From the IMG/VR virus record IMGVR_UViG_3300042544_000617, positions 1-26,832 of that record: 26,832 nt of DNA. One strand, 5' to 3'. The notes beneath the pieces are model-generated. The model was given only the letters and a program-made list of their open reading frames with translations. It had not been told where the DNA came from and did not search any database. Below are positions 15,507-23,178 of the stretch, piece after piece (within the stretch, counting starts at the first letter, position 1; each line of letters begins with the position of its first letter). A program made the translations under genes and the position numbers. Source of the stretch: a virus.

Positions 15507-15794
15507 TTATGCGCTCTTAAATGGTCTGCCGCGTTTCTTTGGCTCGCTTGGCCCAATACTTGGTTCGCTTGGCTCAGAAGCCACGCAGGCGTCAACAACA
15601 TCGCTGAAGTCATCATCGCTATCAGCCGGCTCGTCATCATTCGAGCCAGCAGGTTCACCAACGGGTTCGTCAGAAACCACTTGACTCTGCTGTTCGTGCA
15701 CTTCTTCGGTAATCCACCCAAGGGATAAAGCATACTCAAGTGATTCTGAATTAACGTAGACTTTAACGCCAGATGGTTTGATTAAAGTGACCAT
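15507..15794 (-). CDS. Small acidic protein between coat and neck genes (95 aa)
   Basis: The 95-residue protein starts MVTLIKPSGVKVYVNSESLEYALSLGW, a compact domain of about 30 residues. An acidic, probably disordered stretch (~35-80, rich in D, E, S and P) follows, and it ends with a basic AT-hook-like KKRGRPFKSA. The ATG at 15794 has GGAG 6 bases upstream. An in-frame TTG at 15806 is less likely. Its function is unknown. It may be a head-tail joining accessory or may influence packaged DNA through the basic tail. Confidence 0.6.
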   Translation of the reverse strand: MVTLIKPSGVKVYVNSESLEYALSLGWITEEVHEQQSQVVSDEPVGEPAGSNDDEPADSDDDFSDVVDACVASEPSEPSIGPSEPKKRGRPFKSA

Positions 15795-15820
15795 TGATTG
15801 CTCCAAAGCGGAAAGGAGAA

Positions 15821-15842
15821 AGGGGCCACCGGAGCAGCCCCT
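15821..15842 (-). terminator. Hairpin after the coat gene
   Basis: On the minus strand a 6-bp stem, AGGGGC/GCCCCT, encloses a 10-base loop and is followed by a pyrimidine-rich TTCTCCTTTC tail. It sits between the coat stop and the next start. It could be a leaky terminator that keeps coat mRNA in excess, or a 3'-end stabiliser. The T run is short, so termination is probably partial. Confidence 0.45.
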
Positions 15843-15853
15843 GTCGTTCTTAC

Positions 15854-17119
15854 TTACACGCCATATCCATGTCCGGCGAGGAATGGGTTCATAGCGCCAA
15901 ACGCAGGCAACAAGTCAACACGCATTGAGTTCGTGTTTGCGCGGCCATCAGAATACTGGCTCATGCGAACAGAGATACCGTCACGAGTTGTTCCAATAGT
16001 GTCTGTTGAAAACAGCTTCGGAAGCTTCACGGTCGCAATGGTGAACGCATCACGGTGGAAGAACATGTTGGGCTGATACGCGGTAGACGCTGATCCCAAT
16101 ACGGTCACTATGTCGCCAGACACAATCGCAGCCGTGGTTGTGTTGTACTGACCGTTAGCCTCGAAAATTGCAGGGCCAGTAACAGTCAGCGTCACAGCGC
16201 CTGCGCCGTCAGCAGTCGCGTCAGCAGTGATCACCGCACGCCACAGAACTTGTGCGCCGGCAGCATCAAAGATCGGTTGGCGAGTCGCTATATTGCAACG
16301 GAATCGGCCAGTGATCTGAATAACTTCGCCAGCTCTAAACGTGCCGTTAGCACTGAAGCCACTGCAACTCAGCGTCTGAGTCATAGTGTCTTTTGCGCCA
16401 ACATAAGTCACATTAGGGTTAGCAGCAAGTGCGCCAACTCGGTCAGACGCAGTGCCGGAAGTGTAAGACGCCAGCGTAGTGCAGGCGATTGGCTTCATGC
16501 CTGCAAAGTTGCGGTTGATCTGCGCCCGCTCCCATGAGGTTTTCACTAGGCTATCTACAGCGCCAAGACCGTTCTGCGCGTTAGCCAGATTGACTTGGGT
16601 GAAAGGGTTCATGGCGTAGTACCAATCACTGCCAGGCCAGCCAACAGAATGCGCCAAAGCGCCAGCGCCTGCCACATCAGACCACGAGTCCACCACAGTA
16701 CCCGGTGAACCATAAGCCAGCCCACTGTTACGCACCATAAATGATGCAAAGTTTGTTTCGAGGCGGGTTATGGTTTCATCAACCGCAGGATCAACAATCT
16801 CCTCAAGCTGGTTAAGCTCAAGAGCTTCCTGCTTGTTGGTAAGGTCGATTTCGACTGTGATGTAGTTCTGCACAGTTGCAGTTGCCTTGCCGGCGATAAT
16901 GGCGTTCTTTGTCGCGGCAGTCATATTACCATCAGGGGTCTCCACTGCGCGGTATTGGTGAGGCCGCTTCACGTCAATTTCAGAGCCGCTTGATGGGTTA
17001 ATCTTGCCCTGAAACAGTTGGGTATTTACAGCTTTTGACAGTTCGCGCTTCGCTTCCATCCTTTCCAGAAAAACAGGGATGAGCTTGCGCGCATAGTTAC
17101 TCGATAAATTGTTGCTCAT
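15854..17119 (-). CDS. Major capsid (coat) protein, P22 gp5 type
   Basis: The 421-residue protein is close in length to the 430-residue P22 coat protein and follows the scaffold gene. It starts MSNNLSSNYARKLIPVF. The end has the family pattern: PNMFFHRDAFTIATVKLPKL, then DGISVRMSQYSDGRANTNSM, then LLPAFGAMNPFLAGHGYG. The middle (~220-340) is an inserted beta-rich domain (CSGFSANGTFRAGEVIQITG region), which corresponds to the P22 I-domain position. It assembles with scaffold and portal into a procapsid on a HK97-like fold. The ATG follows GAGGAA 11 bases after the scaffold stop. Confidence 0.93.
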   Translation of the reverse strand: MSNNLSSNYARKLIPVFLERMEAKRELSKAVNTQLFQGKINPSSGSEIDVKRPHQYRAVETPDGNMTAATKNAIIAGKATATVQNYITVEIDLTNKQEALELNQLEEIVDPAVDETITRLETNFASFMVRNSGLAYGSPGTVVDSWSDVAGAGALAHSVGWPGSDWYYAMNPFTQVNLANAQNGLGAVDSLVKTSWERAQINRNFAGMKPIACTTLASYTSGTASDRVGALAANPNVTYVGAKDTMTQTLSCSGFSANGTFRAGEVIQITGRFRCNIATRQPIFDAAGAQVLWRAVITADATADGAGAVTLTVTGPAIFEANGQYNTTTAAIVSGDIVTVLGSASTAYQPNMFFHRDAFTIATVKLPKLFSTDTIGTTRDGISVRMSQYSDGRANTNSMRVDLLPAFGAMNPFLAGHGYGV

Positions 17120-17130
17120 GATTCAATTCC

Positions 17131-17961
17131 TCATTCATATGTGGCTCCCTCCGGGCCTCTGCGTCTTTGACCGGAGCCGGTTGCAGTAGGTGTATCAATC
17201 GGATCGGGAGCCGTGTTTACCTTCGGTTTAAGGGCGGCTGCTTTTTGCTTAACGGCAGTGGCAAGGTATACAGCAGCATTAGGCAGAGGCATTGACATAA
17301 CCTTTTCGAGTTCCAGCACATTGCTTGCTAAGTACTTTGTGATTAGCGGCCCTGTCTCGTCTGCTAGTATCAAAGATGCCAGCGGGTGATAACCATCAAG
17401 GCCAAACGTCTGCACTATACTTGCCGCGTGTTGTAACTCTTCAGGCTTTACGCCCAACTTCGTCGCTTGCTGCGTGTAGCTCTTTACCTGTTCTTCCGTT
17501 TCGCGCTGCTGCTGCTGTTCTTGCTGCGCTCTAATCTGACGCGCTTGTTCGCTGTACTGCGCTTGCCGTGCGTCGAAGGCAATCGCATCACTTAGTGCCT
17601 TGTCCCTTAACTCTTGCGCTTGCCGGTATTGTTCTCCGGTCAGCGTGTACGGGTCAGGAATTGGCGGCACTTCAGGTCGTGTATTAGTTGGGACTTTGGA
17701 GCGTAACTCAGCAAGCTCCTTGGCAAGTCGCTCATTCTCCCTTTCGGTTTCCCGCAGCTTGAATGTCTTTTTGCCAATTACCTCGTTAAATACCTTCTGC
17801 TGTTCCTCGCTAAACTCAACCGCCCGATCTTTATCGGTTTCAGCCGGTGCTGATTCGGCGTTTACAGATTCCTGCTCAGTCTCTTGATTGGGTGTTTCAA
17901 TTACTTCATCGTCACCATAATCAATCGTCAAACCACTATCTGTTTGCAGCGTGTCTGTCAT
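17131..17961 (-). CDS. Scaffolding protein (P22 gp8-like)
   Basis: This is a 276-residue, highly charged helical protein. It has an acidic N-terminus (1-50), a K/R/E/Q-rich coiled segment (~52-90), a Q-rich coil around 135-165 (RQIRAQQEQQQQRETEE), and a short basic end (SGQRRRGPEG). Its size and its place between portal and coat fit P22 scaffolding, which directs procapsid assembly and then exits. In P22 the C-terminus binds coat; the basic end here could do the same. The ATG follows AAGGGG. A promoter lies directly upstream. Confidence 0.85.
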   Translation of the reverse strand: MTDTLQTDSGLTIDYGDDEVIETPNQETEQESVNAESAPAETDKDRAVEFSEEQQKVFNEVIGKKTFKLRETERENERLAKELAELRSKVPTNTRPEVPPIPDPYTLTGEQYRQAQELRDKALSDAIAFDARQAQYSEQARQIRAQQEQQQQRETEEQVKSYTQQATKLGVKPEELQHAASIVQTFGLDGYHPLASLILADETGPLITKYLASNVLELEKVMSMPLPNAAVYLATAVKQKAAALKPKVNTAPDPIDTPTATGSGQRRRGPEGATYE

Positions 17962-18016
17962 GTTGCGCCCCTTGAAGGTAATAAGCCGTGAATGAGGTCA
18001 CGTAGCCTTGTGGCGA

Positions 18017-18043
18017 ATTATACCACTTTTTAGCGAAAAGCAA
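18017..18043 (-). promoter_or_regulatory. Promoter before scaffold-coat
   Basis: On the minus strand, in the 85-base gap after the portal stop, there is a perfect TATAAT (18022-18017) with an extended TGG element directly before it. A weak -35, TTGCTT (18043-18038), lies 15 bases upstream. This would give extra transcript for scaffold and coat, which are needed in far larger amounts than portal and terminase. Confidence 0.55.
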
Positions 18044-18046
18044 TAA

Positions 18047-20176
18047 CTACATGCCTCCGGTGGTCATTTGCCCGATCTTCATAGCGTTGTCAATCTGCCT
18101 CCCTTCCGTCTCCACAGATTCCCTTGTGATCTTAGCTCCTGCCTCCTGAGCCTTGATCTGAGTATTCATCCGCGCCGTCTCTGCCTCATATCCGTCAATT
18201 TGAACACCGCTTGCCCTTGCTTCTGCGATTACCAGTGCAGCCTGAGCCTTGATCTTGTCTGTATCAGCAACCGCCAATTCAGCTTGAGCCTTGAGCATTT
18301 CAGCCTGCGCCAATACCATTGCAGGGTCTTGAGCCTGACCTTGTTGTGCAGCCTTCGCCGCTTGTTTAGCCCTCTCCTCCTCGGTCATCTGTTCTTCAGG
18401 GATTAAGCCCTGAGCAAGCATCTGAGCGCGCTTTCTCTCCGCCAACTGTTTAGCAGCCGGTGAATTGATGTTGTTCAGGAACACATCACCGCCAATCTGA
18501 AGTATTGATGGATCTCTCTCGGCAACATCAAGCATCATAGCCAAGGTCTCTTGCTGCCGATTCTGGAAGGCAGGGCCGGCAGAACAAACCACATCGTATT
18601 TTCCTACGGATAGGTCATTGACCTTGACGATCTGACCAGTCGCTTGATCTATCACCGTCTGATTAATGTTCGTCATCTCATACGTGCCATCTTCGTACAT
18701 TATCCGCACGACTCGTTCATTCTCATACGCGCGAGGTGTGGCAGAGACAAGGAGCATTCCCGTCCTCTGGATAGCAATTTCCATTGATCTGAAATAGTCG
18801 ATAGTTCCGTTGTCACCCTTTTGCTGTAGCTTGCCAATTGCTACGCCTGATTGCAGCGCGGGGTTATCGCCCATGTTTGCAGCAAACATTCCCGATGTGG
18901 CAGTGATGATCTGGCGCATGGATTCGGAGATTGTTCGGAGTCCAGGATTGATCTGTGCACCACCGGACTGCTGAGGAGCGCCGGGCATATTGGGATCAGG
19001 GTTGAAAAATTGCACGGGCTGATTGTTGGTGTTAAGCGTAGCCAATGAATCCTCATGCCCTGCGGCTTGATCCATTGTCATCCACCACTTAGCACGTGGG
19101 GCTAATGCGCCCTCCTCGATCTCCCTTGACAGAGAATAGTTCAATACCCTCTGCGGGTCGTACATCTTTTCCACTGCGCCAAAGTAGAGAGTCTTGTTTT
19201 CAAAAATCTGGTAATTGGCATACACGGGAACAATGGGGATTGAATTAAATACTGTCTTTTGCTTATCTCCTAGCCAATCAGATGCATCAAAGAACCGGCT
19301 GCAAACAGTCTTGACCGGACGCTTGCGCCTGCGAACCTCGGTGACTCCAAGTCGCGCAAGGTCATCAACAATCATCGGGAATTGCTCATCAACCTCATGC
19401 GTCTGCCCGTTGCTCATCATCACAAGTTCACGCTGCTCTGTCTCGATATACAGCAGCTCGCCAATGACCACAACCTCGGCTTTGTCAAAGTACGCCTCAC
19501 CCTCTCTGTCGTCAGAGACGGACTGAGCGGAGCCATCCGGCCATCGGTAGTCGTACTCCTCCCGACTCATCGCGTGCAGAACAACGCACCAGCGCGCATC
19601 TGACTTGTCTTGCCTTTCTGCCGATGGGTCGAACCAGACGCGATCGACAAAGTTATTAATAGGCTCTATGATCAAATCCTGATCAAATGAGTTGTCATCC
19701 GCGAAAGCTTGTTTTACTCGCCACCCCGCAACACCACAGACAACCATTGCTTTGGCCGCTTGGTTATAAGTCGTCTTGGCCTGCGAGATGTTTTCAATAT
19801 TGCGAATCAACCCGTCATAAGTCAGGGCAAGCTCTTTTGTCGCATCACCACCCGCCGGGCTAACACGTATGTCGAAATCTGACTGACTTAACTCTCCCGT
19901 AATCTGCTTGACGATCGGAGACGTTACATCAAACGTATATCGCGGCCTGTCAGCGTTGTTATTCCACCAAAACGGCTCCCACTGCCCATCGCGTTTAGTG
20001 ACAAAAAGCACAGCTTCCCTTGCCATCTCCCGCATGTCGTGTTCGGCGCCCTGGGCTTTCTCAAGCATCGAAAGCACTTCTGACACATCAGAATAAGGAG
20101 CCTCGTAAGCTTTGTCTTTCTTCAGCTTCTCGCGCCTGCTGCTGGTTTTTTTGCCGTCTATTTCGTAGTCCATCAT
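18047..20176 (-). CDS. Portal protein (P22 gp1 type)
   Basis: The protein has 709 residues, against 725 in P22. It has the family opening with VSEVLSMLEKAQGAEHDMREMAREAV, then FVTKRDGQWEPFWWNN and FDVTSPIVKQITGELSQSDFDI. The central DRVWFDPSAERQDKSDARWC and YFGAVEKMYDPQRVLNYSLSR motifs are also present. The C-terminal ~130 residues are A/Q/E/K-rich helix, as in the P22 portal barrel. Twelve copies form the DNA channel at one capsid vertex. I chose the ATG at 20176, which lies behind AAAGGG and overlaps the terminase stop. An in-frame GTG at 20182 and an ATG at 20173 are alternatives. Confidence 0.93.
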   Translation of the reverse strand: MMDYEIDGKKTSSRREKLKKDKAYEAPYSDVSEVLSMLEKAQGAEHDMREMAREAVLFVTKRDGQWEPFWWNNNADRPRYTFDVTSPIVKQITGELSQSDFDIRVSPAGGDATKELALTYDGLIRNIENISQAKTTYNQAAKAMVVCGVAGWRVKQAFADDNSFDQDLIIEPINNFVDRVWFDPSAERQDKSDARWCVVLHAMSREEYDYRWPDGSAQSVSDDREGEAYFDKAEVVVIGELLYIETEQRELVMMSNGQTHEVDEQFPMIVDDLARLGVTEVRRRKRPVKTVCSRFFDASDWLGDKQKTVFNSIPIVPVYANYQIFENKTLYFGAVEKMYDPQRVLNYSLSREIEEGALAPRAKWWMTMDQAAGHEDSLATLNTNNQPVQFFNPDPNMPGAPQQSGGAQINPGLRTISESMRQIITATSGMFAANMGDNPALQSGVAIGKLQQKGDNGTIDYFRSMEIAIQRTGMLLVSATPRAYENERVVRIMYEDGTYEMTNINQTVIDQATGQIVKVNDLSVGKYDVVCSAGPAFQNRQQETLAMMLDVAERDPSILQIGGDVFLNNINSPAAKQLAERKRAQMLAQGLIPEEQMTEEERAKQAAKAAQQGQAQDPAMVLAQAEMLKAQAELAVADTDKIKAQAALVIAEARASGVQIDGYEAETARMNTQIKAQEAGAKITRESVETEGRQIDNAMKIGQMTTGGM

Positions 20177-21579
20177 GACCACCCTTTAAAGTTTATCTTT
20201 TTGGCCTGTTGCGCCCTTAGTTTAGGGCTGAACATCGCCATCATTAACGAGTCGCCCATGTTGGGAGACGGCAATTCATACGGCTTTTTAGCCATGTCAA
20301 TCTTGCTCATGATCTGTATTTTACCATTGTTATTGCGCTTTTGTGGGATTCTGCACACTTCTGAGCGTAATTGGTCAATAGTTAGTATATTTGACGACAA
20401 GGAGATTAGTTCATCTGGGTTAATGTATTGCTTTTTGGTCACCGCGCGATGGGTAGCCTCGAACCTGTCCCGAAGCTTCCACCAATACTGAGCGCGCCGG
20501 TTCATGAACGTATCCCGATTGCTCTTGGCGTTGTTGTACAGCGATTCAGGGTCGTCAGGTGTCTGACTGCCCTTGAACATTTCAAATTGAACCCTCGTCC
20601 CCTCAAGGGCAGCATCAACCTGACGCTTGAGCGATACGCCTAGTCCGTCACAGTCCCACACAAACCAATCAGCGCCATCAGACCGAGCCTTGTCCAATGC
20701 CCAATCCATACCGGCGTTAGTGTCGCCCGTAACCATCTCGCAGACATCAAGGATAACCGAGCCTCGCCTTACCGCGTAGCCCTTGGAATCTCCACCCTCA
20801 TCAGACGGGTCGTGCGCTGCAATGATTGCGCCTTCAGGTTTAAATCCTAACTTCTCATGAGCATCTATGGCAGCGTCAAACCACTCCACGGGGATGATTG
20901 TATCTTCTACTTCGTCGTAGTATTCACCTAACCAAATATGGTTATACAGAGCCGGAGACATATTGGCTTTGTCGTACAGCCGCTCTTGTTCAAGCACATC
21001 GGGGAACATGGGGTTGTCGTCAAAGTTTACCCAGATAATCATGTGAAGATCATCTTCGTAATGCTTGTTACGCCTTAGCTCTTTCTCGAACGGTTTAATA
21101 AATCTCTGGCTGAAGGGGTCGACGGCTGATCGCGGGTTTGCTGTCATCCATATCTCTGAGCCTTCTTCCCGTAGCGTGGGGGTCAAAGCCTTCAGGCTGT
21201 TAAAGCTGAGGGTCTGCGCCTCCTCCACCCAAAATCTCTCAAAGCCGTACATGGATTTAATGCCTTCGGGGTTTCGAGCCAATCCCCTGAACTTAAAAGC
21301 ATCCTGGCCACCGTGCTTGATGACAGTCTGCTGGACCTCAAAGCCCTTTAGCTCAAGACGCTCAATCTCTCCCGACAACAGAGAGTGGACAGAGTCGTCC
21401 ATTGATATTTGAAACTCTCGGAAGCAAGCCGTCTTGATTCCTTTGGTTTGGGCATCCATCAGACAGATGTCGCCGACCGACATGGATTTGCCAGATCCCC
21501 TGCCGCCAATAAGTATTTTGAATCGCTTGGGTCTTTCGATGAGGGGTAGGAGTCTTTCGGGGAGTCGCATCTTAGGCAT
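20173..21579 (-). CDS. terL: Terminase large subunit (Sf6/P22 gp2 type)
   Basis: The protein has 468 residues, as in Sf6 gp2. It is the packaging motor: an N-terminal ATPase followed by an RNase H-fold nuclease that cuts concatemeric DNA. The Walker A motif GGRGSGKS is at 25-32 and the Walker B FWVEEAQ at ~116-122. Nuclease acidic residues are in AHDPSDEGGD (D257) and WDCDGLG (D309/D311). A third acidic residue, expected further on, was not assigned. It acts with the small terminase just upstream and docks on the portal encoded next. The start lies 15 bases after the terS stop with a weak ribosome site, so it may be coupled. The stop overlaps the portal start. Confidence 0.95.
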   Translation of the reverse strand: MPKMRLPERLLPLIERPKRFKILIGGRGSGKSMSVGDICLMDAQTKGIKTACFREFQISMDDSVHSLLSGEIERLELKGFEVQQTVIKHGGQDAFKFRGLARNPEGIKSMYGFERFWVEEAQTLSFNSLKALTPTLREEGSEIWMTANPRSAVDPFSQRFIKPFEKELRRNKHYEDDLHMIIWVNFDDNPMFPDVLEQERLYDKANMSPALYNHIWLGEYYDEVEDTIIPVEWFDAAIDAHEKLGFKPEGAIIAAHDPSDEGGDSKGYAVRRGSVILDVCEMVTGDTNAGMDWALDKARSDGADWFVWDCDGLGVSLKRQVDAALEGTRVQFEMFKGSQTPDDPESLYNNAKSNRDTFMNRRAQYWWKLRDRFEATHRAVTKKQYINPDELISLSSNILTIDQLRSEVCRIPQKRNNNGKIQIMSKIDMAKKPYELPSPNMGDSLMMAMFSPKLRAQQAKKINFKGWS

Positions 21580-21594
21580 AGTTAAGACCGCGCT

Positions 21595-21978
21595 TTATTT
21601 GACAACTTCAATCGTCCATTTGTTGTCTGTCTTGATCGCACCGCCATCGGCTCCGGTGAGTTCTTGCTGAATGCGCTCAGTGTAACCATGCTTGGTCAAC
21701 AATAGCTTCGTAATAGTAGGGTTTAATTCACCTTTAAGAGACCCGTTTACAAGCTTTCTTTCCTGTGTGCTCAGGCATCCAGCAACGATGTCGGAAAATT
21801 CTTTCTTTTCTGGGTCCGAAGCCCACTCGTATACAGTGTCTCGGTTTATTCCAATCACGCAAGCAAGCCCTGCAATCTGCGGAACAACGTCACCGAGTTC
21901 AGCATAACCGCCATCAACGTACAGTCGAGCCTTGCGGCATGTTTCGTCACTGTACTTGCTTGGCCTTCCGGCAGGCAT
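21595..21978 (-). CDS. terS: Terminase small subunit
   Basis: The 127-residue protein starts MPAGRPSKYSDETCRKARLY. It contains an HTH-like region (VPQIAGLACVIGINRDTVYEWASDP, ~31-56), followed by FSDIVAGCLSTQERKLVNGSL. The C-terminal NPTITKLLLTKHGYTER helix is typical of small terminases that recognise the pac site. It starts one base after the stop of the small membrane gene upstream and directly precedes terL. The exact pac site was not identified; in P22 it lies within the small terminase gene. Confidence 0.88.
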   Translation of the reverse strand: MPAGRPSKYSDETCRKARLYVDGGYAELGDVVPQIAGLACVIGINRDTVYEWASDPEKKEFSDIVAGCLSTQERKLVNGSLKGELNPTITKLLLTKHGYTERIQQELTGADGGAIKTDNKWTIEVVK

Positions 21979-21979
21979 A

Positions 21980-22135
21980 TCACTTACCCCATGTCGATGG
22001 CGAATAGCGCCTTAGTTGTGCTGTGCGCTTCATTCTTTTCCAGTCATCGTATGCGGCCCGTAAAAACCCATGAGAAAGCGCCATGATGCTGGCAACTGCC
22101 CACCCCACAAATAGATATTCTACCTGTTCAAACAT
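21980..22135 (-). CDS. Small membrane protein (51 aa)
   Basis: The 51-codon ORF starts MFEQVEYLFVGWAVASIMAL and ends in the basic tail RMKRTAQLRRYSPSTWGK. It has one predicted membrane segment (~6-25), then a positively charged part expected to stay in the cytoplasm. It begins immediately after the stop of the preceding membrane gene (TGA-ATG) and ends one base before terS. The family is unknown. In P22 the lysis genes lie just before the small terminase, so a lysis role is possible but unproven. Confidence 0.6.
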   Translation of the reverse strand: MFEQVEYLFVGWAVASIMALSHGFLRAAYDDWKRMKRTAQLRRYSPSTWGK

Positions 22136-22282
22136 TCACCACCCCATAACAATAGTGATCGGTATAACCACAACGAGCAAAAGCGTAGTAGCTTTTATCA
22201 GCCACCACGCCAGCCTAAGCAGCTCAGGCAAAAATGCTATCACAAACCACGCCAGGATTATTCCTCCGGCCACGGCTAGCAT
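22136..22282 (-). CDS. Small membrane protein with two hydrophobic segments (48 aa)
   Basis: The 48-residue, very hydrophobic product starts MLAVAGGIILAWFVIAFLPE and has segments at about 2-18 and 26-46. The ATG at 22282 has GGGAAG upstream and comes one base after the stop of a tiny lysine-rich ORF. An in-frame start at 22339 would add a basic extension encoded over the tiny ORF and is less likely. Size and topology fit a pinholin or small holin, or a regulator of lysis; no family hallmark was seen. Confidence 0.6.
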   Translation of the reverse strand: MLAVAGGIILAWFVIAFLPELLRLAWWLIKATTLLLVVVIPITIVMGW

Positions 22283-22283
22283 T

Positions 22284-22319
22284 TCACTTCCCGCCCTTCT
22301 TTTTCTTGCCTTTGCACAT
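22284..22319 (-). CDS. Tiny lysine-rich peptide (11 aa)
   Basis: The ORF reads MCKGKKKKGGK and is the first ORF of the late operon. AGAGG lies about 5 bases before the ATG. Its stop is one base before the next ATG. It may be a translational leader or a real basic peptide. It resembles the 13-residue peptide at 734-775, which also immediately precedes a membrane protein gene. Confidence 0.45.
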   Translation of the reverse strand: MCKGKKKKGGK

Positions 22320-22357
22320 CGGCACCTCTGCGCTCCCAATCTTGTAGTTACAGCCTC

Positions 22358-22385
22358 ATTGTATCACGCCCCGAGCGTTGCGCAA
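22358..22385 (-). promoter_or_regulatory. Late-operon promoter
   Basis: On the minus strand, -35 TTGCGC (22385-22380) is followed after 16 bases by -10 TACAAT (22363-22358), with TGA directly before it (extended -10). The first ORF starts 39 bases further on. The -35 overlaps the T run of the terminator just upstream, so the promoter restarts transcription after a stop. A TGTAGTTACA dyad (22344-22353) lies just downstream of the -10 and could be a regulator half-site. Confidence 0.5.
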
Positions 22386-22412
22386 AAAAAATGCCCCCAA
22401 ACTTCGGAGGCA
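22384..22412 (-). terminator. Rho-independent terminator upstream of the late operon
   Basis: The minus strand has a 7-bp stem TGCCTCC/GGGGGCA with one G-T pair and a GAAGTTT loop, followed by eight T residues. It would stop leftward transcripts coming from the early side and so insulate the late operon, whose promoter begins within its T run. Confidence 0.7.
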
Positions 22413-22547
22413 CAAGGCGCGCAAGGACGCGCTGAGGGTCAACACTACTACAATCAACGATTAAGTGTATCTCAACCCGATTAGTGTGGCGATACAAATA
22501 ATCTATTGATCTGCTCTTTATTGATAGAAACGACTGTGCGTTATTTG

Positions 22548-22583
22548 TTGCACCATATAAACCCCTGTAGTACAGTTACTACA
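22548..22583 (+). promoter_or_regulatory. Rightward promoter with operator-like palindrome on the -10
   Basis: The -35 TTGCAC (22548-22553) is followed after 17 bases by -10 TACAGT (22571-22576). A perfect palindrome TGTAGTA-CAGT-TACTACA (22566-22583) is laid directly over the -10, so a bound protein would block polymerase. It drives the 170-residue gene, the ribbon-helix-helix gene and the 28-residue peptide. The half-site TAGTA recurs in the AT-rich island at 23465-23721. The remainder of the ~300-base gap (22413-22547) shows no gene. Confidence 0.55.
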
Positions 22584-22624
22584 TCGGCAGGCACTAATGA
22601 CCGGCCGCTAACAGAGGGTTAAAA

Positions 22625-23137
22625 ATGGACGCAACGGTAAGCAAGGTTTCAGATTCAGGATCAAAAATTGAAGTTAAGTGGTCTGCGTCAATGGTAAACA
22701 CATCTCTTGACGGAGATGTGTGCGGCAAAGAATTAATTTCTTTTGGTGAATTGACCCTGTCCGGCAAAGACGGCAGCGTAGCTGTGTACGCTCGCGGCGG
22801 CCTTAACGCTGTATCGACAAGCTGGCCAAACATGCCAGCTACAGCGGTAGCTGTAGTGCGCGGTATGCGCGGCAGCAAGGAGATTGTGCAACCAATTTCC
22901 AAAAGCACTTACGACCTGATATTGCAGTTGTTTGCTGAGGCAAAAAAATTAGCTGAAGCTGATTGCCAGCAACCAGTGGCGACAAAAAAAGAAGAAGCCA
23001 ACGTTTTTGTTGTCAATCCCCGGTATGCTCACATGAGCCCCGAGCAAATCAGAGCCGCAGAGCGGCGATACTACCTCGTAAATAACGAGGGCGGCGAAGG
23101 GTATAACCCGTACCGTGACAATCTTTTTTCACAATAG
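22625..23137 (+). CDS. Unknown protein, first gene of a short rightward operon (170 aa)
   Basis: The 170-residue product is not recognised. Residues 1-85 alternate polar and hydrophobic residues (SKIEVKWSASM, ELTLSGKDGSVAVYARG) and look beta-rich. Residues ~92-115 are helical (SKSTYDLILQLFAEAKKLAEAD). A polar linker follows, and then MSPEQIRAAERRYYLVNNEG (~136-155). There is no signal peptide or membrane segment. The ATG follows GAGGG. Orientation is opposite to the late operon and its promoter carries an operator-like palindrome, which suggests an early or regulated accessory function such as host takeover, replication support or defence. Confidence 0.7.
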   Translation: MDATVSKVSDSGSKIEVKWSASMVNTSLDGDVCGKELISFGELTLSGKDGSVAVYARGGLNAVSTSWPNMPATAVAVVRGMRGSKEIVQPISKSTYDLILQLFAEAKKLAEADCQQPVATKKEEANVFVVNPRYAHMSPEQIRAAERRYYLVNNEGGEGYNPYRDNLFSQ

Positions 23138-23178
23138 CCAACCAAAGGCCAAGGATGGCCACAAACTAAGGATAAAGT

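Noticed and set aside
22594-22908. Leftward 104-codon frame across the start of the 170-residue gene
   Set aside because: It is antisense to a gene with a good ribosome site and promoter, and has no ribosome site or recognisable features.
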